Origin: Tetramitus jugosus
Taxonomy: Eukaryota > Heterolobosea > Eutetramitea > Acrasida > Vahlkampfiidae
Assembly (NCBI GenBank): GCA_937625935.1
Contig: OW569380.1
Coordinates: 310,001 to 374,000, forward strand
Reading direction: 5' to 3'
Length of the DNA: 64,000 nucleotides
Under the pieces are notes generated by a model. That model did not search any database. It was given only the letters and a program-made list of their open reading frames with translations, and was not told the origin of the DNA. Every line of letters starts with the position of its first letter. The stretch's first letter is position 1. This document shows, in pieces, positions 30,328 through 42,472 of this stretch. A program made the position numbers and the translations under genes.

Positions 30328-32813
30328 TTATGTTCTGTGTTGTAAGAAGGTGTGACCGCCGCCATGTCGTTGTTCATACAGTGGTGTAGCTGCTCGAGGA
30401 CTACTCTTGAATGCAGTATTAGTTGCCCTTAGTGTTGTTGTTGTTGTTGGTGCTGGAGTGAATGAGGATGTGGGTGATTGATAGGCCAGAGCAAACAGAT
30501 CCAATGGTTGACCGTCTTCTCCTCTGTACTTGTCTGGATTCTTCTTAGCAGCTGTGCTGAGACTTGTATAATGAGAAGAGAAGTGATTCGAAGTTGACTG
30601 TTGTACAGGAGTGGAGGAGCTGAGATCTGCAGTTGGAGAGCGGAGGCGAGAAGAGGCAAGTGGTTGAGGCCTAGCAGAGTTCGAGTAAGGGGCATCGGAT
30701 CGCTGAAGGGATGATCTGAATTCAGTAGAGTACGACCTATTTCTTGACATAGATTCCATTCCCACGGTAGAGTTCGACTCGCCAAGTTTCATTGCTTCCG
30801 TCTCGGGATCACTTGTTCGCACAAGGTTCTTTCCAGTGCTTTGCACTGTGGGTTGATATTGTCGGTCGTTGACAGGAGTATGGACAACACTTTCAGTGGG
30901 AGATCCTATCCGCCACTGATTTGATTCTCCATACTTAGTATATCTTTGTTGGGGTGTAGAAGGACGATTATCTGATATCGTTTGTCCAGTGGGAGATTGA
31001 ATTGGCTTGGGAGATTCCTCAGTGTCCTTAAACTCATTTGTTATCCGCTGTTTAATCACCTGGGCATTGTGAATGGCAAGTGTTTCCTTGCTCTTCTGTT
31101 GTGCTTTTGTTAATATTTGCATGCGATTATTGTCTGCCTCGACCCTAGCAACGACATTCTTCATTCGAGCAATCTCTCTTTCCAATTCTCTTACTCTTTC
31201 TCTTTCTTTCGTCAATTGATCGACTAATGTTTTCTGCATTAGTTGTTTGGACTCATCTAGTCTGTTAAACTTCGATTCTAATTCTCCAAGTTTCGTATCC
31301 ACCTTTTCTTTGAGTGAAACAAGATCAGAATATTTCTTCTGGAGTTCTTCACATTTCGTTTTAACCTTCTTCCTATCATTTTTCGCTTCAGTTATCTCCT
31401 TCTCCAAGTCTATTTCCTTGACTTTATACTTTTTAAGTTCGTCCTTCTTCTCTTCATCCAGTTCCGATATTCTCTGAAGTAGTATCTCGTTCTTTGTTTG
31501 AAGAGCTTCAATTGCTTCTTTCAATTTCATCGTATTCGAAGATGATTCACTGATCATTTGTTGATTCTCATAGTTCATCTTGGAGAATGTATCCAATTGG
31601 TCGGCAATGCTATTATTCTCAGATGATAGAATTCCTACTTGCTGTCTCAATTCATGTTCTCTGTGTTGATAAAAGTTGCATTTTTGACTCAATTCATCAA
31701 TTAACGATTCCCTGTTTTGATGAATTAAGGTTAATTCATTATTCTTCTCTCTAATCACTATCAACTCTTGGCCACATATCCTCAAGTCTCTTTCCACTGT
31801 TGATAATCGCTCTCTCAATACATGGTTCTCCCTCGAGGATTCTCCTTCGACATGTTTAACATCGCCTAACTCTACAACTTTTTCGTTGATTCCCTTCATG
31901 AGAGTTGTTTTATCCTCTTCAAGATCGCTGATCTCTCGTTGAGCATCGGAATACAGCTTATTGAGTTGTTGAACCTGTAAGAAGACATGGGATGAGTAAT
32001 GGATCTTTCTCCAGCCAAAGAAGGAAAAACATACTCGTGTGTTCATTTCGTTGTAATTAATCTGATACTCTGAAAGTTGTTCCTCTAACCGACGTGTATG
32101 TTCGGTTAAATCATTCACGGTCCCCTGCAAATCGTTAATCATACTGTGACATTGTTCGTTTTCAGTGATCAAGTTAGTGTTATCCACCTTAGTCGATGAA
32201 AGTTCATATAAGAGCCTCTCTGCACTTTCATCCTTTAATTCGGAATCTATTGCGCCATTTAGTACATCGATTTCTCTCGCTTGGGTCCTCGTCAGGTCAT
32301 TTAGCCGAACAACTTCGTTCTCCAATTGATCAATCTTTTCTTTCAGCCTGGAGTTTGATGATTCCACTTTTGAAACTTGACTCTTCAATCCTGTATTCAC
32401 TTTTGTTTCCATCTTCTTATTCTGTTCCTTCACTTGTTTCCAGTTCTTCTCTATATCTTGATTTTCTTTTTGGAGTTGATTGTTCTAATGTTGTGTTAAA
32501 GAAATGAGAACATGCAAGAATTTACAGTGTGAGTGTTTTGAGAAATTCTTAGGATGAAAACAGCAGATCTTCATACCGAGTGCTGGAGAACTCCAATTTC
32601 CTTGACCAATGTTTCATTCTTTACTCTTAATTTTCTATTTCCTTTGGAGTACTCTTCCAGCTTGGAGTAAACAATGAAAGTGTGAGTAGAAAAATATTCC
32701 ATACTTGTGGTTCATACTCAGGGAAAACATACTCTTGTTCGAAGTTCAATGTTCTCCTTCTCTAATTTCTGTATCTTTTTCATATTACCGTCTACATCTT
32801 TCTTGTGATTCAT
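30328..32813 (-). CDS. Long coiled-coil protein, possibly cytoskeletal or basal-body (4 exons)
   Basis: Exons 32813-32733, 32660-32577, 32484-32035 and 31974-30328 give 753 residues. The introns are 72, 92 and 60 nt, and all lie in phase 0. Residues about 10-540 are an almost continuous coiled coil (KKIQKLEKENIELRTRLEEY, LVDQLTKERERVRELEREIA). The last 200 residues are S/T/P-rich and probably disordered. The plan (N-terminal coil, disordered tail) resembles centrosomal or ciliary scaffold proteins of the CEP135/TSGA10 style, but I cannot show homology by eye. Intron 3 has no in-frame stop, so its retention would add 20 residues without a frameshift. An ATG at 32813 with an open upstream gap supports the start. 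Confidence 0.75.
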
Positions 32814-33115
32814 TGTTCCAATTCCTAATAATTAATACGTTTAATACTATGTAAGGGAATAAATAGCCTTGCAGTGTGGAATCAATTTTCAACTGTTGAA
32901 AATTTGAGAAGTTTGGCGCTTGCTGCAGCCTAAGAAACGTTCGGTTTGGGCGCCATTTTTTATTCGAACCAGGAACGAGATCTCGAATCGATATTTGAAG
33001 ATCAAAGTTGACCTCATATTTTTATGAAGGCACTAGCGTATTACCCATTGGTTTTTTATCTGAACCAACATTTTCATAACAAAGAAGACATTAGACTAAA
33101 GACTCCAATCAACAA
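32814..33115. other. Divergent promoter region, coiled-coil gene and small membrane protein gene
   Basis: A 302-base AT-rich gap between two divergent starts. I see no gene, RNA structure or repeat. It must contain both promoters. Confidence 0.5.
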
Positions 33116-33334
33116 ATGGCCGATAGACCTTACAAAAGCACATTTTCACCCAATAGTTCCTTCATCAATTGGGTTCATATATTGGGTGTAGCTCCAGCTC
33201 TTGCAGTCCTGAAATACAGACCAGAATATGTCAAGTACACTCCAGTTGCAGCATTGGCTGTCGTCCTATTCCATGGTTGGGAAGTAAGGAAGAAATCAAT
33301 GATCCCAACAACCAGAAAACAGAAAACTTTGTAA
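33116..33334 (+). CDS. Small single-pass membrane protein
   Basis: A 72-residue frame with a clean ATG context (ACAAATGGCC). Two hydrophobic stretches are seen: FINWVHILGVAPALAVLKY and YTPVAALAVVLFHGW. A basic tail follows (KKSMIPTTRKQK). The composition and the adjacent divergent promoter argue for a real gene. No family is recognised with confidence. It is convergent with ARMC2, with 57 bases between stop codons. Confidence 0.55.
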   Translation: MADRPYKSTFSPNSSFINWVHILGVAPALAVLKYRPEYVKYTPVAALAVVLFHGWEVRKKSMIPTTRKQKTL

Positions 33335-33391
33335 AGGAGAAAATCTTGACTCATCCCAAGTAAATCTGATTTTGTCTGAAAAATACACCTT

Positions 33392-36053
33392 CTATCTCTG
33401 CAACACCAACTCCAACAACTTTGAAGCGACTGTTGTGATGGGAGGTGTTGATTCTTCTCTCGTTTCTCTTTCCTTGATCGTGTCCCGAACTTCATTATGA
33501 GCCGACAGATGATCCAACAACTCTGGGAGGGTCATTCTAAGTTCTCGGATTTGTTTTGATGAAAACAGGAGTGGTTCTTCAGTATCAAACAAAATTAGAT
33601 TGTGCATGAGTTGCAGCAATATTTCCATGAGCTCTAAATCAGAGTCTTCAATGATCTGCATGAGTTTACTTGCGATGGACTGAGCGTTTAACCTGAGTTT
33701 CACCCTCTGGAAATATCGGTATTGATTCGAAAGATTGATGAGAACTCCACAGCACGATTGAGCAATGTCAATATCATTGTGACCCAATAACTGAATCATC
33801 GTGTTGTCAATGGAATGATCAATCATCCAATCTTTGACAGAATCGTTTTGAGAAATATTGCCAAAACATCTAACAGTTTCATAAACAACATCCAGTTGCT
33901 CGTGTGTCAACAAAGAAGCGATAGATGTAGCTATTCTAATCATGTGCCCAATGAGAATAGAGTTTGGTTCCTGTGAGTGAAATGAGAAGTAACTGAGGTT
34001 GGTCAAACAACGAACAATGTTGAGCAGGAGTTCTTCGTTCTTTTTCGCATCCAACATTTCCAATATATCTACAAATAATACTACTTGCTGGTGTTGCGAG
34101 ATTAACTCAGCTTGGGCCAGGGCAATATTAGCGATCAATCTTGCAAGCTTCAACAATAAGTCGGCAGTTTCTGAGGGAGAGTTAGGTGATAAACTCCTAT
34201 GAGGTGCAACGACGGAATCATTCTTCTCATTCAGAGTCTGCACAATGAACGTTCTTGCATGAACATTTAGCAAATCCATTAATTGAACTACATATTCTTT
34301 TCTACCCATAATCCTCCTTGATTCGGGATGACTGTAGCTAATGTTGCCCAGAACAAACACTATCCGAATAATGATGGGTAAATGAGTTTTGTATCTTGAC
34401 AAGAGTTTAATCATTGAAAGAATCCCATTCTCTCCCAAGGACACAATGTTCTCTCTGCATGACTTATCCAAGGAGATTTTACTCAGAAATCGAAATGAGT
34501 TATGGATGACTTCGGTGTGTTTTTTCATCAATGGAATCAACTTCAATAGACTGTGGATAATATCTTCTTGTGCTATCAATTGAAAAACTGAAGTGGAGTT
34601 TGCCAAATTTCGAAGTGTTCCCATGATTTGGACGAGAATTTGTCCTTGTTTGTCAAAATCAAGAATCGATTCACTACTGTTGGAACTGTTCTTACTTTGT
34701 TCGATAGATTGTCTCAACATACTTGAGAATAGATAAAGAATGTTACCTCTTATTAGTACTTCTTGATTCTCAGACGAAGCAGAAGTAACATTCTTGAGGG
34801 TTGCCACAGTATATATTAGAATTTCATTCGATAGTTTGATCGACTGTTGGATGTTAAGAATCAGTAAGTCAACCAATAGAGTCAATACGTTTTCTGTATT
34901 GAAGAAACAATCGTTGCATTCAGATTTACTCAGCTTGTACAATAACTTCGTCGTACTGAGAAGGAACAACCCTTCAGGTTTTAACTGAAGAAGAAAACTG
35001 GTGTTAGAAAAATGATGAAAAATTGTTCCAAGTGATCCAATGCCATTTGCTTACCTTTAGTATAATAGAGCAAAGTTTGAAAACGAGTTCTGCTTGAGAA
35101 TGATCCATTAATTTACTAACTGACTGAAGAATGAGCCTTCTTCTACTCTCGTATTTACCAATAGAGCCCGAAGAGTCAATCGTAGTCGTGTTTAACAGTT
35201 TGTTAGGAGAAGATTGCAGTATCCAATCGTCCAACAGATTGAAAATAGAGTTAGCTGATTGCAATAGGTTCTCAACATTTCCATTCTGATTATTCATCGC
35301 TAAAGCGCCGAGATAACACGATATCTGATCCCATATTCTATCGCTTCCGTCTAGGTGATGAGTATTGTTGTGATTGAATAGGTCTCCAAGAACCCCTGTA
35401 GTCCTCTCGGATAACTCGAGCTCGTGGCCAGGAGAAGTTCCATTAATTTGTTTGGCGTCATCAATCATGGCCAATAAACGATTGGAACGAGCAGACATGG
35501 GCTGAATGTTTCGCCAACGAAGGTGTTAATCTGTGCTCGAACAAAGAAATCCCACAAGTCAGAATCACCCCAACTCGTGAATCAAGAAACATACCTTGTT
35601 GTACAGAGGTGCCAATTTCGCATCAAAATGAATACTATTGATAGAGTATGCACTCTGAGGTCTATTGATATACTCATTCTCCACAAACAATTTTCTATTG
35701 TCATCTCTGGGAGTAAATGGACGAGATGGATTTTGGATAGTGGCTCTTCTTGCTTCTTCGAGAATTGATTTAATAGACGAACTCTTCCTCTTGAGAGAGG
35801 TATACACATTCTCTTGATCCCCATTCGAAGTATCGTTCAGCTCTCTCGTTCCACAGGAAGTGAGTCTTCTGGTCTGAATCGTAGACATCTCAGCGTTTTT
35901 GCGTCGGATGAAAATTTGTTGTCCGATTAAGCTTGGCGCCTTTTCTAAATGCAATATTTGACTTCCATCAAATAATCGAACAGCCTTCTTCTTCAGTGGT
36001 GTAAAGATCTCTCTCTCTACCCGTACGAGTTGTTGTTTGAGGTGATCGCTCAT
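33392..36053 (-). CDS. ARMC2: ARMC2-type armadillo-repeat ciliary protein (3 exons)
   Basis: Exons 36053-35595, 35501-35055 and 34984-33392 (introns 93 and 70 nt, both phase 0) give 832 residues, close to human ARMC2. Exon 1 is basic and disordered. The middle begins KPMSARSNRLLAMIDD. From the second exon on there are armadillo repeats: LLSTTKLLYKLSKSECNDCF, LVQIMGTLRNLANSTSVFQL, ILSMIKLLSRYKTHLPIIIR, VFVLGNISYSHPESRRIMG. In algae and animals ARMC2 is needed to deliver radial spokes to the axoneme, so its presence fits a flagellate stage. Intron 2 carries a CTAAC branch-like site. Its start codon is 17 bp from the DNA2 start on the other strand. Confidence 0.85.
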
Positions 36054-36070
36054 TCAAACAGCATTGCCAA
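36054..36070. promoter_or_regulatory. 17-bp divergent intergenic spacer
   Basis: Only 17 bases separate the ARMC2 start codon (36051-36053, minus strand) from the DNA2 start codon (36071-36073, plus strand). Any promoter elements must overlap the coding starts or lie inside the opposite gene. If both transcripts have 5' leaders, those leaders overlap antisense. Confidence 0.7.
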
Positions 36071-39000
36071 ATGAAGCGACTGAGAAGAAACAACGAGCAC
36101 AAAAAGAAGCAACAACCACTGCTCAACCACCACCATGGTGAGAACAACAATACAACAACAACAACAACACCACTCACAACACCAACGAACCGAAATAATC
36201 AAAAGACACAGTCACCACCAACAGTCTCTCAATCATTGTCATCTTTGTCATCTTTCATTGTAGAGATATCAGACGATGATGAACCACAACAACAACAACA
36301 AGAAAAGATGGACCATAATGACAGTGACAGTGACAGTAATGATGATGATATGGAGATGATGAGTGCCAGTACAAGTAGTATCATTGATCATGATGATGAC
36401 AAGAATGCAAGTAGTAGTGTAGATACAATCAGCAGCACTCAGTATAGTAGTAGTAGTAGTAGTGGTGGTAGTGACATTAGTAGTTTTGGTCATGGCAACA
36501 ACTTCAATCATCATCATCATCATATTCAGCATCATAAGAATCCATTTCTCCCAAAGAACAACAAGGCACCTCAAAAATCACTCATTTTCAAAAAGTTACC
36601 ATTGACTCTATCATCCTCTTCCACTAGCAAGACCAACAAGAGCAGTAATACTAATAGTACTGTGAATATGAGTAGTATACAATCATTTGGAAAAACAAGA
36701 ATGAAAACAACGAGACTCATTATTAAGAAACCGACTCATCAGAAACAACCACCACCACAACAACAAATACAACCACCACCACCACCACTAACAACAACAA
36801 CAACAACAATGACCACCATTACAAGAGTACCACTTCAACAACCTACTGCTGCATTATTCCTTTCACCACCACAACCACAACCACAGTTGCAACAACAACA
36901 ACAACCATTGCTACCACCACCACCACCAACAGCAGCAGCATCAGCAGTACAATATCCTTCCAAAACAGTACCACTAGCACCACTCTCTACGACAACAAAC
37001 AGAAGAATCCATCCTGGAATCATCCCATCAACAACAACAACAACAACAACAACCACTCACAATGACATTGAAAATGACAAAAACAATACAAATATAGGTC
37101 ATCATGTTTCTCATACTAAGTATACGAGCAAGAGTTTAGTCAACAAGAGTACTCATAGTAGTACTCATAGTAGTAATCATAGTAGTAATTATAGTAGTAC
37201 TGTTAGAGATGATGAACAAAACAAGAATCATTCAAGTACAACAAAGAAGCTGACTAATACAACCAACATCAACATGGATGACAATGATGACAATGATGAT
37301 GATGATGATGTTCATGTGATGAGAGCATCAAAGAAACAAAAAACAGAACAACATGATGTACATGCATCATTTATGAATGAATATCCATTTCATCACATTC
37401 AACAAAAGTATCACAGATTCAGAGTACAGTCCATTGAATCCTATTCACATGTCAAAGTATTGCACGTAGTTCATCCATTGGACTTTTCTACTAGCACTAC
37501 TACTGCTGCTAATACTACCACTACCACTACTACTGCTACTACGGCTACATCGAGTGATGGTGATGCATTACTACTATTACATGAACAACAACCATCACCA
37601 TCACCACCACCACCACCACCACCACCAGTGATAGTAGTGAAGCAAGTTCATTTAAAGAGAGAATGGAGAGATACAATTGTCAATATTGGTGATTATATTC
37701 ATGTCGTTGGATCATTTTCAACAACAACAGTCGTCAATCCAATCAATAATCCAATCCCTAATCCAATCAATACTACCAATATTACTCATAATAATAATAA
37801 TATTAATACTAATAATAAGAATAGTGAGATTATGATGATTGATTCAGTTCAATTTCCACATCACATGATTATTGTGAATCCTGATTACTTGTTGTCTGCT
37901 ACAACGATATCAGAGTCTAGCAAATGTTTGCGTGTTGCATTCTTTAGAGAATTGTACATGAATCAATACATGGGTCACTCTATTCTCATACCATCCACTA
38001 TCAATCATCATCACAATACCAACAATATTAACAATAATAATAGTAATAATAATAGTAGTGTTAGAGTAGTTGAGAAGCAACAACAAGAACAACAATTATT
38101 TACAAGTACCAATTATGCAGCATTGTTAGGTACGTTGAGTCATCAAGTGTTTCAAACCGCTGTTCACCAATACATGAATCTAGGCAATGAACAAGCATTC
38201 TCCAATGCTCATCTCACACAGTACAGCATGAGTGCAATCAGAGAACACTTGTTGCTTGTTCATTCATTGCACAGGAACGAGTATGATGTATTGATTGATC
38301 TCAAGCACTATTTTGCTAGCTTCAAGCAATTCAAGGACATGTTTATTGGTCTTGTTCCACAATCTGTGGGCACAACGACTGCTGCTGCTGCAGTTTCTGA
38401 TGCTTCTTCTTCTTCCAGTCTAGTCTCATGGAACAATCATCAGACATCACGAGTCAAAATGATGCATTGTCATGATTTGGAAGAAGTGATATGGAGTCCA
38501 ATGAACGGTCTCAAGGGAATCATTGACATGACTGTTCAAATACGCAACACAGCTGTTTCGAGTCACCACAATCCTCCATCCTCCATCTTTTACCAAAATT
38601 ATCATTATCAGAAGAATCATCAAACAAGTCCTAATAACAACAACAACGCTGCGAATCAATCCGAGTCTGTTGTAGACATGTGCATACCAATCGAGTTGAA
38701 ATCAGGAAGAATGAAACGATTGGATCACGAGGCTCAATTGCTTCTCTATCTTCAAATGTTGAGTGACAAGTATGGTATCAGCAATAACAGCACAGATGGT
38801 CGTACACAGTTGTTGTTCGATCGAGGTATGCTCTATTATTTTAAGAGCTCAAAACCATCTCAATCCAACAATAAGAACAATGCAGCGGCTGTTTCTACTA
38901 CGACTGTCAACCAAACAACAAATAGAAAGTATATGCCACGCACTCATTTCCATTTGAATGTCAATAACAACAACAACAATAGTAATAACAATAATAGTGA

Positions 39001-42000
39001 TGGAATCAGTGGGACAAACAACAGAGAACATGGGACAGTATTGGGAATAATGAGAAAACAAGAGCTTTTAAGACAATTAATTCGTAATAGAAACATGGTT
39101 GCTAGTTCATTGATGAATACTGTTGTGTTTGATTATAATCGAATGCAGAAGGAGTTGCACATTGAACAACAAAATGAAAAGAAGTTGTATCAAACATCTC
39201 TTCAGACACAAAGAGAAGGCTCTGGTGGTACCAAGAACCATGACACGAGTAGCATTGAGCTGTTCAGTAATAATGCATTTTCTTCTCAAAAACATAAACC
39301 ACAATTGTTGGTGAATCATGATGGTGATGATAGGGAAATGGAGAACTTGTATGGAGTGAGTCCTTTGAATGAGACTGCGAATGTCAATGATATTGAAGAG
39401 ACTCAGGATTTGTATTTTGATTTGATTCCGAAACCTCCTCCAATGAAAAGAGATGCCTATACTTGCAACTATTGCTATGAAAAGAGAAACTGTTTACTGT
39501 ATCATGCAGCTGTGGAGAGAGGCAATGAAGAGAGTTCTGGTATTCCAGCAATATTCAGATCAACTGTTGCAATGGATATGACTGATCGTCACAAGTCTTT
39601 CCTAGACAAATGGTTGAAGTTGTTAGATTTAGAGTCATTGGAAATGAATCACTTTCGAAAGGAAATTTGGACAATGACGGGTCCAGAGAGAGAATTACAT
39701 GGAAGGTGTGCCAGTTGTATGGTGCTTGTTTCATCTCCCAATGGTCACCAAGTAGAAATACATGCTCAATCATCAAAGCAACAACAACAAGATCAGAGTA
39801 GTTGTAGTAGTAGCAACGATCCAATGATTTATACATTTGAAAAGTATAAGCATGCTCCAGAATATGACCTCGAGCAATTACATATGACTGTGGGTGATTA
39901 TGTTACAATCAGTAGTGAAGAGGGTCATTTATCTCTGAGCAGTGGAACTATTATGGAAATCAACAGTCGTCGCATCGTAATTCGTGCAAAACGCATGGTT
40001 CGTATTCCTCGGCTCTCCAATCATCAAAGCTCTCACCCCATTGCTGCCAAGTATCCTGATCTCTATCGGATTGATATGGACGAATACGGTGGTCGTATGA
40101 ATCAACAAAGAGGATATTTGATGAGTTTATTCTCCAGTGTTATTCTCGATCACAATGAAGGAGGCGATACAAACAATAACCAATTGGGTCGACCAGTTTT
40201 GGCTCACAGGAGAATTGTGGAATTGATTGTGGATCTAAAGGAACCATTGTTCGATCGGATTGAGCCTCGACAATCATTTATCGATTCTCAACCTGCGTTT
40301 GAATCATTTACTCGCGCCCCATGGTGGGGAGATCGGTTAAATTCTGATCAACAGAATGCTATTCTTAATGTTCTAAGGGCCAATGATTATAGTCTAATAC
40401 TGGGAATGCCAGGTACGGGCAAGGTTTGTATGCGTGGCACTTGTTTTTATCTCCTTTACTTGTAAGCTCATGAGTGTACTGACTCTCACATCTATGCTCC
40501 ACACAATTCATTGAATGCAAAAGACTTCGACAATTGTTTACTTGTTGATGGTTCTAATCTCATTAGGGAAGACTGTGTTGTTAACATCTTATACGCACAC
40601 GGCTGTGGACAATATTCTGCTCAAGTGTGTCGAGATGGGACTGGGAAGTGAAATTGTGAGATTAGGAAAGAGTTCTTCTGTGAACACTCAACTCCATCCC
40701 TACGTGCTCAACAACATGGTATCGCCCACTCGTCACACACCAATCAACTCTGACACAATCGAATATGGGTCACGAGTCGATGAGTTGATTCTCAAGTTGG
40801 CAAACAAGAGGATTGTTGCTTGTACTTGTTTAGGAGTCAGTGAGATTGCACTACTCGGAGCTCAGTTCAATACAAAGAGATTTGATTATTGTATAATTGA
40901 CGAGGCGGGTCAAGTGACACAAACTGTGGCTCTCGGTCCCATTCTAGCCAGTGATAAGTTTGTTCTTGTTGGAGATCATCATCAATTAGAACCGTTGGTT
41001 GTGAATCATAAGGCACGAGCCATGGGAATGGGTGTATCTCTGTTTCAAAGACTATATCGAGTAGTTCAGAGCAGTGAATTGTGTAGGCCTTACATGAGTT
41101 ATCTGAGATACCAATATCGTATGAACAAACAAGTGTTGCAATTGTGCAACAAGATTGTGTATGATAACAAGCTCATGTGTGGAAATCAATTTGTGGCCAA
41201 TGCAGTTATGGATTATCCCAATTGGTCACGTACGGAAGCTCTGTACAGCAACAAAACATCAAACAATTGGTTGTTAAATCATGTTATCCATGCACAGAAG
41301 AGTGTTGTGTTTGTGAACACAGATCCACATGGTCAAGAGGACACTGTTGGATTCAAACTGGTGAACAAATTTGAACAAATTCTCATTGGTAGAATTGTGC
41401 AATTAATGATTAGTGAACTGGGTACAGATCCGTCGTCCATTGGTATTGTGACACCCTATCGTCTTCAGGTTTATCACCTAAAGAATATGTTGCAAGGAGT
41501 GGTCGGTTCATCCATTGCCAAACAGATTGAGGTCTACACAGTTGATCGATTTCAGGGCAAGGACAAGGAATGCATGATTATGAGCTTCGTGAGAAGTAAT
41601 AACGACAGGTTGGTTGATGATCTCGTCACAGACAAAAAGAGAATGAATGTTGCAATGACGAGAGCCAAAACGAAGTTCATCTGTGTGGGTAGTTACCGAA
41701 CACACAAAAAGTATGAGAATATTGGTCACTTTTTGCAGATCATGAAGCGCAAGCAATGGGTGATTGATATAGATGAATCCTTAGCGCTTGAAATTCGTGC
41801 AATGCATCCACTTCAACAACAGAAACCACAGAAGGACACGAATGATCACTGTGGTAATGATAATGAAGAACCAAAGCAAGAGATGAAAGAAGGACCAAGA
41901 ATGGTTTCAAAATCAGCGAAGAATGAGAGCAGCACAGTTCCATCCAATTTATCTAAGCTTGGGAGTAACTCTCCTGTTATTATCTCCACTCCTCCTCCAT

Positions 42001-42308
42001 CACAATCTATCCCGAATGAACAACAACAAGTGAAACAGCAAGGCAATAATGACACATGTACGGGATCAGCTGATATGATAACAGTCAAGCCATCAGCATC
42101 CAAGATTTTACAGCGCATGAACAAGAGAAACAGGGGAGAGTCGAGTACCACTGCAAACATTCCTTTCACGAATCATCAGCCATTGATTGTGAATCGACAT
42201 TCCAACAATCCATTTGCAAGATCTATCAACAACAGCAAATCCAATATTGTTCATACAGATGACACCAATAAGGATCACAAGAAGGACTTGTTTGACATCT
42301 TTAGTTAG
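36071..42308 (+). CDS. DNA2: DNA2 nuclease-helicase with large low-complexity N-terminus (2 exons)
   Basis: Exons 36071-40423 and 40572-42308 (148-nt intron) give 2029 residues. The intron falls inside Walker A: exon 1 ends GMPGTGK and exon 2 starts with T. Residues 1-440 are poly-N, -H, -T, -P, -Q and -S tracts. The RecB-like nuclease lies near residues 675-920, with GLKGIIDMTVQ and PIELKSGRMKRLDHEAQLLL as metal-binding elements. The Fe-S cysteine cluster CNYCYEKRNC (about 1132) has Dna2 spacing. Helicase motifs are intact: DEAGQV, GDHHQLEPLV, YRMN, VDRFQGKDKE, NVAMTRAKTKF. DNA2 trims flaps and resects DNA ends in replication and repair. N- and S-rich inserts also interrupt the nuclease domain. 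Length is well above yeast Dna2 (1522), mainly from these tracts. Confidence 0.92.
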
Positions 42309-42472
42309 AACGACAGCCGTAAAGCAACATGTCACACCTCTCAGTCTCTTTCACAATATGGAACACTTCTTCGAAAAGTCCATCCCCAAATTATCCGCAA
42401 GGAATTTTTTGTGTGGTCACAAAAACCATTATCTTTCCAAACAACAATTGTATGTCACATGCTTTTCCCATC

